From UKL13-2 sp044228625 (lineage in GTDB: Bacteria; Pseudomonadota; Gammaproteobacteria; Burkholderiales; Usitatibacteraceae), in the NCBI GenBank assembly GCA_044228625.1, contig JBGAUM010000002.1, positions 30,918 to 94,917 on the forward strand: a stretch of 64,000 bases of DNA, in the 5' to 3' direction. The number at the start of each line of letters is the position of its first letter. Positions within the stretch are counted from its first letter, which is position 1. Positions 11,074-20,414 of this stretch are shown in pieces. Both the position numbers and the translations under genes were made by a program. The notes beneath the pieces were generated by a model that made no database searches, was not told the origin of the DNA, and saw only the letters and a list, made by a program, of their open reading frames with translations.

Positions 11074-11102
11074 AAGGGCGCGCCAATGAGCGCGCCCTTT
11101 GT
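11074..11102 (+). terminator. Rho-independent terminator after ppiD
   Basis: Stem GGGCGCGC (11076-11083) pairs perfectly with GCGCGCCC (11090-11097) around a six-base loop, flanked by AA on the left and followed by a T-rich tail. It lies 22 bases after the ppiD stop. Confidence 0.88.
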
Positions 11103-11144
11103 CCTTTGGCCCCGCGCTTGCCGAGGCCCGCCATCGCACGACGC

Positions 11145-12008
11145 CTATTTCATGCCGGCGGCGTTGCGTGGATTGGCAAGTTGCTGCATGTCTTCGAGGC
11201 GCGCATCGAACAATGGCTTGAACGCTGCGTGGGTGAAGATCCAGAAACGGCCATCGCGAATGGCGTCAAACGTCTGGGCAGCAACGTCTGCAGGCGTGAG
11301 TTTTCCCGTCTCCACGGCCTTGGTGATCATCGCCTGCGCCTTCATCATGGACGCGGTTGGCGCGGACTTCGCCTGCACATCGGCGGGCCGGTTGCGGTGG
11401 GAGTTCGCAATCCCGCTCGGGGTAAATCCGGGGCACAGCACCGACGCCTTGACTTGCGGACTGACCAAGCCGAGATCGTGATGCAAGGTCTCCGATAGTG
11501 CGACCACTGCATGCTTGGAGACGTTGTAAATCCCGAGCAACGGGGGCGTCAGCAGTCCGGCGACCGACGCCACATTCACGATGTGACCTTCGAAATCCGG
11601 GTCGCGTTGGGCGGCTTCCAGCATCAGCGGCGTGAAAATGCGGACGCCATGCACCACGCCCATGACGTTGACGCGCATGACCCACTCCCAATCCTCCGGG
11701 GTGTTTTCCCAGATGAATCCCCCACAGCCCACGCCGGCATTGTTGAACACGCAATGCACGCCACCGAATTCTTCTTGGGCCAAGCGGGCCAGTTCTTCAA
11801 AGTGGGCGGGCTTCGATACATCGCCGGCCAGCACGGCCACCCGGGCGCCACTTTGCGCCAACTCGCCGCGCGTTTTTTCCAGCGCCGCGGCGTCGATGTC
11901 GGACAACACGATCGACAAGCCCAATTGGTGGGCGCGATCCGCAAAGGCGCGGCCGAGGCCACCCGCACCGCCGGTGATGACGGCGACTTTTCCGCTGAAA
12001 GACTTCAT
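11145..12008 (-). CDS. Short-chain dehydrogenase/reductase (SDR) family oxidoreductase
   Basis: A 287-residue classical SDR. It has the Rossmann nucleotide-binding motif VITGGAGGLGRAFA, the NNAG motif (VFNNAGVG), a serine in VNVASVAG and the catalytic YxxxK pair in YNVSKHAV. The acidic residue after the second strand (LSDIDAAALE) suggests NAD(H). The substrate cannot be told; long-chain or hydrophobic alcohols are common for this type. ATG 12008 starts directly at the motif. It lies behind fabI on the same strand, 86 bases downstream, and may be co-transcribed with it. Confidence 0.85.
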   Translation of the reverse strand: MKSFSGKVAVITGGAGGLGRAFADRAHQLGLSIVLSDIDAAALEKTRGELAQSGARVAVLAGDVSKPAHFEELARLAQEEFGGVHCVFNNAGVGCGGFIWENTPEDWEWVMRVNVMGVVHGVRIFTPLMLEAAQRDPDFEGHIVNVASVAGLLTPPLLGIYNVSKHAVVALSETLHHDLGLVSPQVKASVLCPGFTPSGIANSHRNRPADVQAKSAPTASMMKAQAMITKAVETGKLTPADVAAQTFDAIRDGRFWIFTHAAFKPLFDARLEDMQQLANPRNAAGMK

Positions 12009-12060
12009 GGATGAATTCCCCGAAACTCTATGGAGGACGCGGCTTGCAGGACGGTTCTGC

Positions 12061-12090
12061 CTGAAACACCGCGCCGGTTCTTGTGTTTTT
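12061..12090 (-). repeat. dispersed intergenic repeat, copy 5 (divergent)
   Basis: On the minus strand this reads AAAACACAAGAACCGGCGCGG. It matches copy 4 (AAAACACAAGGACTGGCGCGG at 18469-18498 and its flank) better than it matches copies 1-3. It lies between fabI and the SDR gene. Confidence 0.45.
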
Positions 12091-12094
12091 GATT

Positions 12095-12883
12095 TCAGCC
12101 GGTGGGCATGCCGCTCGCAATGACGTTGAAGCCGCAATCGACGTAGGTGATTTCGCCGGTGACCGCGCTGGCCAGGTCGCTCATCAGGAAGGCGGCCACG
12201 TTGCCGACTTCTTCCTGCGTGACATTGCGCCGCAGCGGCGCTTGTTCTTCGAAGAACTTGAGCATCTTTCCAAAACCGCCGATGCCGGCCGCTGCCAGGG
12301 TCTTGATCGGCCCGGCGGAAATTGCATTCGCACGGATACCCCGTGGGCCCAGGCTCGCTGCCAGGTAGCGTGTCACGGCTTCCAGGCTCGCCTTGGCCGT
12401 ACCCATCGTGTTGTAGTTGGGCACCGCGCGTTCGGCACCCAGGTAGGAGAGCGTCAAAACTGCGGCATTGCGCCCCTCCATCAGCGGCAACGCGGCCTTG
12501 GCCATTGCTGCGTAGCTGTACGAGGAAATGTCGTGCGCCATGAGGAAACTCTCGCGCGACAGGCCGTCGAGGAAATCTCCATGGATCGCTTCCTTGGGCG
12601 CAAAGGCGATGGCGTGCACAAAGCCATCCAGCCCGCCCCATTCCTTGCCCAGCGCGTCGAAACACCCCGCAATTTCGGCATCCTTGGTCACGTCGCAGGG
12701 CAACACGATCTTGCCTTCGAAGTCCGGCGCCAGCCGCTCCACGCGCTCGCGAATGCCTTCGCCTGCATAGGTGAACGCCAGTTCGGCGCCTTCGCGCTTC
12801 ATCGCCGTGGCGATGCCGTAGGCGATGGACCGGTTCGACAGCAACCCGGTGATGAGGAACTTTTTGCCGGCCAGAAAGCCCAT
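12095..12883 (-). CDS. fabI: Enoyl-[acyl-carrier-protein] reductase (NADH) FabI
   Basis: FabI carries out the last reduction of each fatty acid elongation round, enoyl-ACP to acyl-ACP, with NADH. At 262 residues it is exactly FabI size. It has the divergent FabI glycine motif (ITGLLSNRSIAYG), the tyrosine pair with spacing Y-x6-Y-x6-K (YLGAERAVPNYNTMGTAK) and the FabI signature ANAISAGPIKTLAAAGIGGF. It is the target of triclosan-class inhibitors in other bacteria. An AGGAGA lies at a good distance before ATG 12883. The gene is divergent from the ABC transporter operon, with 135 bases between the two starts. Confidence 0.97.
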   Translation of the reverse strand: MGFLAGKKFLITGLLSNRSIAYGIATAMKREGAELAFTYAGEGIRERVERLAPDFEGKIVLPCDVTKDAEIAGCFDALGKEWGGLDGFVHAIAFAPKEAIHGDFLDGLSRESFLMAHDISSYSYAAMAKAALPLMEGRNAAVLTLSYLGAERAVPNYNTMGTAKASLEAVTRYLAASLGPRGIRANAISAGPIKTLAAAGIGGFGKMLKFFEEQAPLRRNVTQEEVGNVAAFLMSDLASAVTGEITYVDCGFNVIASGMPTG

Positions 12884-13018
12884 GGAATGTCTCCTGAAAA
12901 TCGTGCCCGGAGTTTAGCCCAAAGGGGCGCATTTTCCGCTCTGGAAACGGGCAAATCGCTACAACCCGTTGCGAACGATTCCGGTATAGTTAGCCCGCTT
13001 TTTTCCCATGGTTGCCCG

Positions 13019-14845
13019 ATGAACACCCCAAGACTCCTGATGGCCTGCGCCCTGCTGTGGCCTGCAGTGGCGGCGGCACAGCATGCCGATCCCAACAAGG
13101 TCCTGCGCTACGCGTTTGAAATCGCCGAAACCTCGTTCGACCCGCACAAGGTGAGCGACGTCTATTCGTCCATCGTGAACAAAGGCATGTTCGATACGCC
13201 CGTGCGCTACGACCACCTGGCCAAGCCGCTCAAGCTGGTGCCCAACACCCTGGCGGCCATGCCGGAAATCTCCGCGGACTACCGCACCTACACCTTGAAA
13301 ATCCGGCCCGGCATCTATTTTGCCGACGACCCGGCGTTCGACGGCAAGAAACGCGAACTGGTGGCCGAGGATTTCGTGTTCTCGTTCAAGCGTTTGTTTG
13401 ACCCGCAGTTGTCCGCCTCCCAACTGGGGGAGGTCGAGGGCCACATCGCCGGGACGGACGAATGGCTCGCCCAGGCGCGCAAGGTCAACAGGCTCGACTT
13501 CGATGCGCCGATCGAAGGCCTGAAGGCGCTGGACCGCTACACCTTCCAGATCAAATTCAATACGCCCAAGCCGACATTCATCTATGTGTTGGCGGATTGC
13601 CGCGTGGCGTGCACGATGGCGCGCGAGGTGGTGGAGAAATATGGGCCGGACATTGGGTCCCACCCCGTGGGCACCGGCGCGTACCGGTTGGTGGCCAAGG
13701 AATGGAAACGCTCCTCGAAGATGGTGTTTGAGGCGAATCCGAATTTCCGCGAGGAATACTACGACGCCGAGCCGGCGGCGGACGATGTTGAAGGACAGGC
13801 CATCCTGAAACGCCTCAAGGGCAAGCGCATGCCGATGATCGGCCGCGTGGAAGTGTCCGTCATCGAAGAGCGCCAGCCGCGCTGGATCTCGTTCCTCAAC
13901 CGCGAATTCGATTTGCTCTGGCGCATGCCGGAAGACGTGGCCACGCAGGCAGTCCCCAACACCACCCTGGCGCCAAACCTCAAGAAGCAGGGCATCCAGG
14001 CCTCGTTCACGCCACTGCTGGATGTGACCCTCATGTACTTCAACATGAAGGATCCCATTGTCGGCGGCTACACGCCGGACAAAATCGCCCTGCGGCGCGC
14101 GATGTCGCTGGCGTACCGCTCCAAGGACGAAATCGCCCTCGTGTACAAGGGGCTGGCGATTCCCGCGAGCACGCCGTTCAGCCCCGGCGTGGCGGGCTAT
14201 GAGAAGGATTTCAAGACCACCATTGCCGAATACAATCCGGCCAAGGCCAAGGCCCTGCTGGACATGTACGGCTACCGGGACATTGACGGCGACGGGTACC
14301 GGGAAATGCCGGACGGCTCGCCGCTGGTGTTGCGCAGCAATTCCACGCCCACAGAAAAGGACCGCACGGTGGATGAAGTGTGGCGCAAGTCGATGGATTC
14401 CATCGGTTTGCGATTCGAGGTCAACAAGGGCAAGTGGCCGGATTTGTTGAAGCAGGCGCAGAACGGCAAACTGGCCATGTGGTACCTGGCCTATTCGGCC
14501 TCCACGCCGGACGCCAAATCGTCGTTTGAAAACCTTTACGGCCCCAACTGCGGGTTGAAGGGGAACCTGGCGTGCTTCAAGGTTGAAGAGTTCGATGCGC
14601 TGTTCAAAAAGGCCGAAGTCCTGCCCCACGGGCCCGAGCGCACCAGGATCTTCCAGCAAATGACGCGCATCTTCGCCACCTATTCACCGTGGAAAGTCAA
14701 CATGCACCGCATCATGGTGGACATGTGGTATCCGTACGTGATCGGCTTTCGCCGGCCGCTGATCCAGACCGAGAATTGGTGGCGCTTTGCTGACATTGAC
14801 CTGGAGGCCAAGGCGGTCTATCTGGGCACCAAGAAGAAGAGCTGA
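13019..14845 (+). CDS. ABC transporter solute-binding protein, family 5 (paralogue 1 of 4)
   Basis: A 608-residue periplasmic binding protein of the peptide/nickel SBP_bac_5 type. I chose ATG 13019 because it opens a signal peptide (LLMACALLWPAVAAAQ); the frame runs far upstream, but over fabI. Family hallmarks are FEIAETSFDPHKVSD near the N-terminus, HPVGTGAYRLV, VGGYTPDKIALRRAMSLAY and KALLDMYGYRDIDGDGYR. It is the first gene of an operon-like series; gene 2 starts one base after its stop. It has one internal Cys pair region (DCRVACT) not shared with the other three. Ligand unknown; oligopeptides are the usual cargo. Confidence 0.88.
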   Translation: MNTPRLLMACALLWPAVAAAQHADPNKVLRYAFEIAETSFDPHKVSDVYSSIVNKGMFDTPVRYDHLAKPLKLVPNTLAAMPEISADYRTYTLKIRPGIYFADDPAFDGKKRELVAEDFVFSFKRLFDPQLSASQLGEVEGHIAGTDEWLAQARKVNRLDFDAPIEGLKALDRYTFQIKFNTPKPTFIYVLADCRVACTMAREVVEKYGPDIGSHPVGTGAYRLVAKEWKRSSKMVFEANPNFREEYYDAEPAADDVEGQAILKRLKGKRMPMIGRVEVSVIEERQPRWISFLNREFDLLWRMPEDVATQAVPNTTLAPNLKKQGIQASFTPLLDVTLMYFNMKDPIVGGYTPDKIALRRAMSLAYRSKDEIALVYKGLAIPASTPFSPGVAGYEKDFKTTIAEYNPAKAKALLDMYGYRDIDGDGYREMPDGSPLVLRSNSTPTEKDRTVDEVWRKSMDSIGLRFEVNKGKWPDLLKQAQNGKLAMWYLAYSASTPDAKSSFENLYGPNCGLKGNLACFKVEEFDALFKKAEVLPHGPERTRIFQQMTRIFATYSPWKVNMHRIMVDMWYPYVIGFRRPLIQTENWWRFADIDLEAKAVYLGTKKKS

Positions 14846-14846
14846 C

Positions 14847-16649
14847 ATGGGGCGTTTCGTTCGATGCTGCGTGGCAGCCATTGCGGCGGTTGTTTGCGTC
14901 GCCCCTGTTCAAGCGCAACAAAAAGTGATGCGCTACGCTTTTGAGATTGCGGAGACCGGCTTCGATCCGCCACAAATCTCGGATACGTATTCATCGCAGG
15001 TCATCTCGCTGTTGTTCGATACGCCACTGACCTACGATTATCTGGCCCGCCCGCTGAAGCTCAAGCCCAACTTGTTGGTGGCGATGCCGGAGGTGACCGG
15101 CGGCGGAACCACCTTCACGCTGAAATTCAAGCCCGGGATTTACTTTGTCGACGATCCGGTTTTCGGGGGCAAGAAACGCGAACTGGTCGCCGAGGATTTC
15201 GCGTTTTCCATCAAGCGCCTCTACGACTCGAAAAGCAAGTCGCCAAACCTGTACCTGGTGGACAACAAGATTGTGGGCGACCAGTCGCTCAAGGCCCGCG
15301 AGAAGGAACTGGGCCGCTTCGATTACGACCTCCCGATTGAAGGCTTGAAAGTCCTCGACCGCTACACCATCCGGATCACGCTCAACCAGCCCGATTTCAA
15401 TTTCATGTACTTGCTGGCATCGACCAATGTGTCGACCTTGCAGGTGCGCGAAGCGCTTGAAAGATACAGCGCCGACATGATGGCGCACCCGGTCGGCACC
15501 GGGCCGTACAAAATCACCTACTGGAAGCGCGGCTCGCGCATCGTCCTGGAGAAGAATCCGGGGTTCCGGGAGGAATATTGGGATTCGGAAGCGCCGGCTG
15601 ACGACAAAGGCGCGCAGGAAATTGTGGCGCGCATGAAAGGCAAGCGCATTCCCCTGATTGACCGCATTGAAATTGCGCCGGTTGAAGAGTCGCAGCCGCG
15701 ATGGCTGGCGTTTTTGAATGCCGAGCATGATTACTTCGATCGGGTGCAAGAGGAATTCACCTACCAGGCCGTGGCGGGAAATGGCGTTGCGCCGGCGCTG
15801 GCCAAGCGCGGCGTTCAACTCGATCGCTCCGTCGGATTGGAGGTGGGATACGCCTACTTTGGCATGGAGAACCCGGTGGTCGGCGGCTATTCCGCGGAGA
15901 AAGTTGCGCTGCGTCGAGCGATTCTGCTGGGTTACAACATCAACGATGACATCCAGATTGTGCGGAAAAACCAGGCCGTGGCGGCCCAAAGTCCCGTCGG
16001 CCCGGGTGCGATGGGACATGACCCGAATTTCAAGAGCAACATCAATGAATACAATCCGGCCCGCGCGCGCGCATTGCTTGACATGTACGGCTATTTGGAT
16101 CGCGATGGTGATGGGTTTCGCGAGATGCCCGACGGTTCACCTCTGATCATCGAAATGAATTCCACGCCCGCCCAGCGCGATCGCCCCTACGACGACATCT
16201 GGCTGAAAAGCATGGCGGCGATCGGCATCAAGATGAAATTTCGCAAGGCGCAATGGCCCGACTTGTTGAAGGATTCGCGCGCGGGCAAGCTGATGATGTG
16301 GCGCCTGGCGTGGTCAGCGGGCTACCCGGATGGTGAGGCGTTTTATGTCATGTTGTATGGGCCCAACAGTGGCCAGGCCAACCACGCGCGCTTCAAGGTC
16401 GCCGAATTCGACCGGCTCTTTGAGAAGGCACGCACCGTTCCGCCTGGGCCTGAGCGCGAAGCGATTTACCGCGAAATGAACCGCATTTTTCTTGTCAATG
16501 CGCCGTGGAAGCCCCTGACCCACCGTATCTACAATGATCTGACGCATCCTTGGGTTATCGGGTATCGTCGCCATCCCGTGCTGCGCACCGTGTGGCGGTA
16601 TGTCGACGTGGATGCGGCGCAACAGCAAGCGGCACTGGCCCAAAAATGA
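14847..16649 (+). CDS. ABC transporter solute-binding protein, family 5 (paralogue 2 of 4)
   Basis: A 600-residue SBP_bac_5 protein. The start at ATG 14847 follows one base after the previous stop and opens a signal peptide ending near VQAQQ. It shares the same blocks as its neighbours (FEIAETGFDPPQISD, HPVGTGPYKI, VVGGYSAEKVALRRAILLGYN, ALLDMYGYLDRDGDGFREMPDGSPL), so the genes arose by tandem duplication. Divergence is clear, so ligand preferences probably differ. Translation is coupled to gene 3 through an ATGA overlap at 16646-16649. Confidence 0.88.
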   Translation: MGRFVRCCVAAIAAVVCVAPVQAQQKVMRYAFEIAETGFDPPQISDTYSSQVISLLFDTPLTYDYLARPLKLKPNLLVAMPEVTGGGTTFTLKFKPGIYFVDDPVFGGKKRELVAEDFAFSIKRLYDSKSKSPNLYLVDNKIVGDQSLKAREKELGRFDYDLPIEGLKVLDRYTIRITLNQPDFNFMYLLASTNVSTLQVREALERYSADMMAHPVGTGPYKITYWKRGSRIVLEKNPGFREEYWDSEAPADDKGAQEIVARMKGKRIPLIDRIEIAPVEESQPRWLAFLNAEHDYFDRVQEEFTYQAVAGNGVAPALAKRGVQLDRSVGLEVGYAYFGMENPVVGGYSAEKVALRRAILLGYNINDDIQIVRKNQAVAAQSPVGPGAMGHDPNFKSNINEYNPARARALLDMYGYLDRDGDGFREMPDGSPLIIEMNSTPAQRDRPYDDIWLKSMAAIGIKMKFRKAQWPDLLKDSRAGKLMMWRLAWSAGYPDGEAFYVMLYGPNSGQANHARFKVAEFDRLFEKARTVPPGPEREAIYREMNRIFLVNAPWKPLTHRIYNDLTHPWVIGYRRHPVLRTVWRYVDVDAAQQQAALAQK

Positions 16650-18412
16650 AATGGCTTGCCGCAGCCTGCGTCAGTCTTCTGGCGCTTTGTGTCGACGCAA
16701 AAACACTGCGCCATGCGTTTCTGAATGCCGAAACCGCCTTCGACCCACACACGGTGTCGGACCTGTATTCGAACACCATCAACGATGCAATCTTTGATCC
16801 GCTGTTGAGCTACGACTATCTGGCGCGCCCGGCCAAACTCAAGCCGAACACCGCGGCCGCGCTGCCGGAGGTCACCGACACGGGAAAAACCTACACGTTC
16901 AAGATCCGGCCCGGCATCCATTTTGCGGACGACCCGGTTTTCGGCGGCAAGAAGCGCGAGCTCACAGCCTACGATTACGCGTACAGCCTCAAGCGTCTCT
17001 ACGACCCGAAACTCAAGTCGCCTTGGCTCTGGTACGTAGAGGGCAAAATCGTCGGCGGGGATGAAGCGCACGAGGCTGCCAAGAAGCGCGGCACGTTCGA
17101 CTACGACGCGCCGATTGCCGGCATCGAGACGCCAGACCGTTACACATTGCGCGTCAAGCTCAAGTCCACCGATTACAACTTTGTCTACGTCTTTGCCACC
17201 GTGCAGACCGGTGGCGTGGCGCGGGAGGTGGTTGAGAAATACGGCACTGATGTGGGGGCACACCCGGTCGGCACCGGGCCTTACCGGCTGGCGGAATGGA
17301 AACGTTCGCACAAGATCGTGCTGGAAAAAAATCCGAACTATCGCGAGGAATTCTTTGACGCCGATCCTCCGGCGAACGATGCCGTGGGTCAGGCGATCCT
17401 GAAGCTGCACAAGGGCAGGCGCCTGCCGATGGTCGATCGCGTGGAGGTCAACATCATCGAGGAATCGCAGCCGCGCTGGCTCGCACTGCAGGGCGGCGAT
17501 CTGGATTACGGCAATGTGCCGCTGGAATATTCGGGTTCCGCGTTTCCCGGCGGCCAGCTTGCGCCGTATCTGGCGAGGCGCGGCATACATGGACAGAGGT
17601 TCGTGGAAATGGACTTGGTCTACACCTATTTCAACCTGACGCACCCGGTGGTGGGCGGCATGAACCCGGAGCGCGTGGCGTTGCGGCGGGCGATCGCCAT
17701 GGCCTACAACTACGCGGAGGATGTTGCCATCATCCGAAACGGCGGCGCCGTGAAGGCGGAATCTGCGATTCCGCCGGGGGCAGCCGGCTACGATCCGGCG
17801 TTCCGTGCGGCCACATTCCAATATGACCCGGCGCGCGCCCGTGCCTTGCTGGACATGGCGGGTTATGTTGATCTTGACGGGGACGGGTTCCGGGAGAACC
17901 CGGATGGAAAACCATTGGCCATCGAAATGGCCAGCGAGCCGGATTCCACCAGCAAGCAGTTCAATGAACTCTGGGCCAAGAACCTCGCCGCAGTCGGGTT
18001 GCGCATCAAGTTCAGCACCGCGAAGTGGCAGGAGAACAACAAGCGCGCCAAGGCCGGCCAATTGCAAATGTGGCAACTGGCCTGGAGTGCCGATTACCCG
18101 GACGGCGAGAATTTCCTGCAGAACCTCTATGGTCCCAACGCCGGGCAAAGCAACTATGCCAACTTCAGGTCGCCGGTTTTTGATGCGCTTTACGAAAAGG
18201 CGCGGGGCATGCCTGCTTCACCCGAGCGCGACAAGCTGTATGCGGAAATGAATCGATTGATCGCCGTGTACGTGCCGTGGATCCCGCAAACCCACCGGCA
18301 GCGCAGCGAAATTGCCCATCCGTGGGTGGTGGGCTACAAAAAGCATCCGCTGTACAACCAGGTGTGGAAGTACATCGACCTGGACGAATCAAAGCGGAGC
18401 GCAACCCCATGA
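16646..18412 (+). CDS. ABC transporter solute-binding protein, family 5 (paralogue 3 of 4)
   Basis: A 588-residue SBP_bac_5 protein starting at ATG 16646, which overlaps the preceding stop by four bases. The leader is short (KWLAAACVSLLALCVDA). Conserved blocks are NAETAFDPHTVSDLYSN, HPVGTGPYRLAEWKRSH, VVGGMNPERVALRRAIAMAYN and ALLDMAGYVDLDGDGFRENPDG. After it comes a gap of about 170 bases holding a repeat copy and a candidate promoter for paralogue 4, so the first three binding proteins may form their own transcript. Confidence 0.88.
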   Translation: MKWLAAACVSLLALCVDAKTLRHAFLNAETAFDPHTVSDLYSNTINDAIFDPLLSYDYLARPAKLKPNTAAALPEVTDTGKTYTFKIRPGIHFADDPVFGGKKRELTAYDYAYSLKRLYDPKLKSPWLWYVEGKIVGGDEAHEAAKKRGTFDYDAPIAGIETPDRYTLRVKLKSTDYNFVYVFATVQTGGVAREVVEKYGTDVGAHPVGTGPYRLAEWKRSHKIVLEKNPNYREEFFDADPPANDAVGQAILKLHKGRRLPMVDRVEVNIIEESQPRWLALQGGDLDYGNVPLEYSGSAFPGGQLAPYLARRGIHGQRFVEMDLVYTYFNLTHPVVGGMNPERVALRRAIAMAYNYAEDVAIIRNGGAVKAESAIPPGAAGYDPAFRAATFQYDPARARALLDMAGYVDLDGDGFRENPDGKPLAIEMASEPDSTSKQFNELWAKNLAAVGLRIKFSTAKWQENNKRAKAGQLQMWQLAWSADYPDGENFLQNLYGPNAGQSNYANFRSPVFDALYEKARGMPASPERDKLYAEMNRLIAVYVPWIPQTHRQRSEIAHPWVVGYKKHPLYNQVWKYIDLDESKRSATP

Positions 18413-18468
18413 TGTCTCCGCCGTTCGTGCATGGCGTGGCCATAAAGTCATTGACTGACAAGGAATTC

Positions 18469-18498
18469 GGGTCAAAAAGCCGTCAAAAGCCGCGCCAG
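18469..18498 (-). repeat. dispersed intergenic repeat, copy 4
   Basis: On the minus strand: CTGGCGCGGC then TTTTGACGGC, preceded by AAAACACAAGGA as in the copy at 12061-12090. It lies between binding-protein genes 3 and 4. Confidence 0.5.
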
Positions 18499-18528
18499 TC
18501 CTTGTGTTTTGCATTCGTGTCGAGCGAA

Positions 18529-18555
18529 TTTGCCGCCAATCCCCGCCGGTATAAT
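18529..18555 (+). promoter_or_regulatory. Candidate sigma-70 promoter for the fourth binding protein and transporter genes
   Basis: A perfect TATAAT at 18550-18555 lies 27 bases before the GTG start at 18582. The best -35 candidate is TTGCCG at 18529 with a short 15-base spacer, so the -35 half is weak. Confidence 0.5.
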
Positions 18556-18581
18556 CGCGCTTTCCTGATTTCGGAGGCGGT

Positions 18582-20405
18582 GTGGCACTGAGGCGACTTT
18601 CGCGGTTTTTGGCCGCCTCCTGCCTTGCCGCGATGGTCCTGTCCGGCGCTGTGCCGACTCTCGCCGCGGTCGAGAAAAAGACCGTCCGCCTTGCGTTTCG
18701 CGCGGCCGAAACCGGCTTCGATCCGCATCAGGTCTACGACCGCTATTCGGTCGGCGTTCTGGAGAACATCTGCGAATCCCCGCTGACCTACGACTGGCTC
18801 GCGCGTCCCCTGAAACTCGCGCCGATGCTGTTGGAACGCGTGCCGGAACCGGAGGAGGGCGGCGCCCGCTACACCTTGCGATTCAAGCGCGGCATCTATT
18901 ACGCCGACGACCCGGCGTTCAAAGGCAAGCGTCGGGAGCTCGTGGCGCGCGACTTTGAATACTCGATCCGGCGCTTCCGCGACCCGGCCAACCGCTCGCC
19001 TTACGAGTGGCTGTTCGAAAACAAGATTGTCGGTCTCGACGAGCATACGGAAAAATCCAAGAAAGCCGGCAAATACGATTTCGACACGCCCATCGAAGGC
19101 TTGAAGTTCCTTGACCCGTACACGCTGCAAATCCGCCTCAAGGCGCCGGACTACAACTTCCTGTACTTCCTCGCGATGCCGAATGTGGTCCCCGTGGCAC
19201 GCGAAGTGATCGAGAAATACAAGGACGATACGCAGGCCCACCCGGTCGGCACGGGACCGTATCTCTTGAAGGAATGGGTGCGCCGTTCCAAGATCGTGCT
19301 CGAGAGGAATCCCGGATATCGCGGACACCGCCTCAACACCGAGTTTGCCGACCCGAAGGACGAGTGGGATCAGGGCGCCATCAAGGCATTGGCAGGCAAG
19401 ACCCTGCCGCTCATCGACCGCATCGAGATTTATCCCATCGAGCAGGAGCAGCCGCGCTATCTTGCCTTCGTCAACGGCGAACACGACTACATCGAGGAAA
19501 CGCCGTTCGAATTCATCGAGCAGGTGATCCCCAACGGCAAGCTCGCACCGGGCTTTGCGAAGAAGGGCATGTCGGTATTCCGCGAAGAGCAGATGGAGTT
19601 CACCTACGACTTGTTCAACATGGAAGACAAGCTCGTTGGCGGCTACACGCCGGAGAAGATCGCCTTTCGCCGCGCATTGATCCTGGCGCACGACCGCAGC
19701 CAGGAAATCGACATTGTCAGAAAGCACCAGGCCATTCCGGCGCAGAGCCCGCTGCCCCCGGGCGTGGTGGGCTATGACGCGCACTTTCGCAGTGGATCTT
19801 TCCTGGACTACAACCCGGCCAAGGCCAAGGCCTTGCTCGACATGATCGGCTATGTGGACAAGGATGGCGACGGATATCGCGAAACGGCCGAGGGCCAACC
19901 CATCCGCATCGTGTACAAGTATCTGGCCTTCGAGCAGGCGCAGCGACAGGCGGCGGAACTGTGGGTGAAGTCCCTGCTGGCCGTGGGGATCCGGGCAGAG
20001 TCCGAGGCGGTGCAATTCGCCGATCATCTCAAGGACCGGCGCGTCGGCAAATACCAGATGGCCAGTTCGGCGTGGATTGCCGATTACCCGGATGGCCAGA
20101 ATTTCCTGCAGTTGTTCTATGGGCCGAACGTGGAGCAGTCCAACGAGACGCGCTTCAACCTCAAGGAATACAACCGCATTTACGACAAGGCCATGACCCT
20201 GCCGGACAGCCCGGAGCGCAACCAACTGTACCGCGAGATGAACCGCCTCATCCTTGCCTATGCACCGACGCGGCTCGGGGTGCATCGCATCTTCAATCAC
20301 CTCCTTTATCCGTGGGTGAAGGGTTACAAGAAACATCCCATCCTGTTCACCAGTTTCAAGTATCTTGACATCGACTCGGCCGCCCAAAAGGCGGCACAAC
20401 CGTAG
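18582..20405 (+). CDS. ABC transporter solute-binding protein, family 5 (paralogue 4 of 4)
   Basis: A 607-residue SBP_bac_5 protein starting at GTG 18582 with a signal peptide (FLAASCLAAMVLSGAVPTLAA). It carries the same blocks as paralogues 1-3 (AAETGFDPHQVYDRYS, HPVGTGPYLLKEWVRRSK, VGGYTPEKIAFRRALILAHD, KALLDMIGYVDKDGDGYRETAEG). It is the copy closest to the permease genes, 9 bases before the first, and has the promoter candidate just upstream. It is probably the primary partner of the transporter, with the other three as added receptors; that last point is inference. Confidence 0.88.
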   Translation: MALRRLSRFLAASCLAAMVLSGAVPTLAAVEKKTVRLAFRAAETGFDPHQVYDRYSVGVLENICESPLTYDWLARPLKLAPMLLERVPEPEEGGARYTLRFKRGIYYADDPAFKGKRRELVARDFEYSIRRFRDPANRSPYEWLFENKIVGLDEHTEKSKKAGKYDFDTPIEGLKFLDPYTLQIRLKAPDYNFLYFLAMPNVVPVAREVIEKYKDDTQAHPVGTGPYLLKEWVRRSKIVLERNPGYRGHRLNTEFADPKDEWDQGAIKALAGKTLPLIDRIEIYPIEQEQPRYLAFVNGEHDYIEETPFEFIEQVIPNGKLAPGFAKKGMSVFREEQMEFTYDLFNMEDKLVGGYTPEKIAFRRALILAHDRSQEIDIVRKHQAIPAQSPLPPGVVGYDAHFRSGSFLDYNPAKAKALLDMIGYVDKDGDGYRETAEGQPIRIVYKYLAFEQAQRQAAELWVKSLLAVGIRAESEAVQFADHLKDRRVGKYQMASSAWIADYPDGQNFLQLFYGPNVEQSNETRFNLKEYNRIYDKAMTLPDSPERNQLYREMNRLILAYAPTRLGVHRIFNHLLYPWVKGYKKHPILFTSFKYLDIDSAAQKAAQP

Positions 20406-20414
20406 GAGCTTTTC

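Noticed and set aside
11145..12932. One 595-residue frame on the minus strand covering both the SDR and fabI
   Set aside because: Only the part up to 12008 is protein-like (SDR). Upstream the frame lies out of phase over fabI, which has an excellent match in another frame; the long opening is a GC-rich codon shadow.
12083..13018. N-terminal extension of the first binding protein back to 12083
   Set aside because: It overlaps fabI antisense and has no family similarity; ATG 13019 opens a normal signal peptide.
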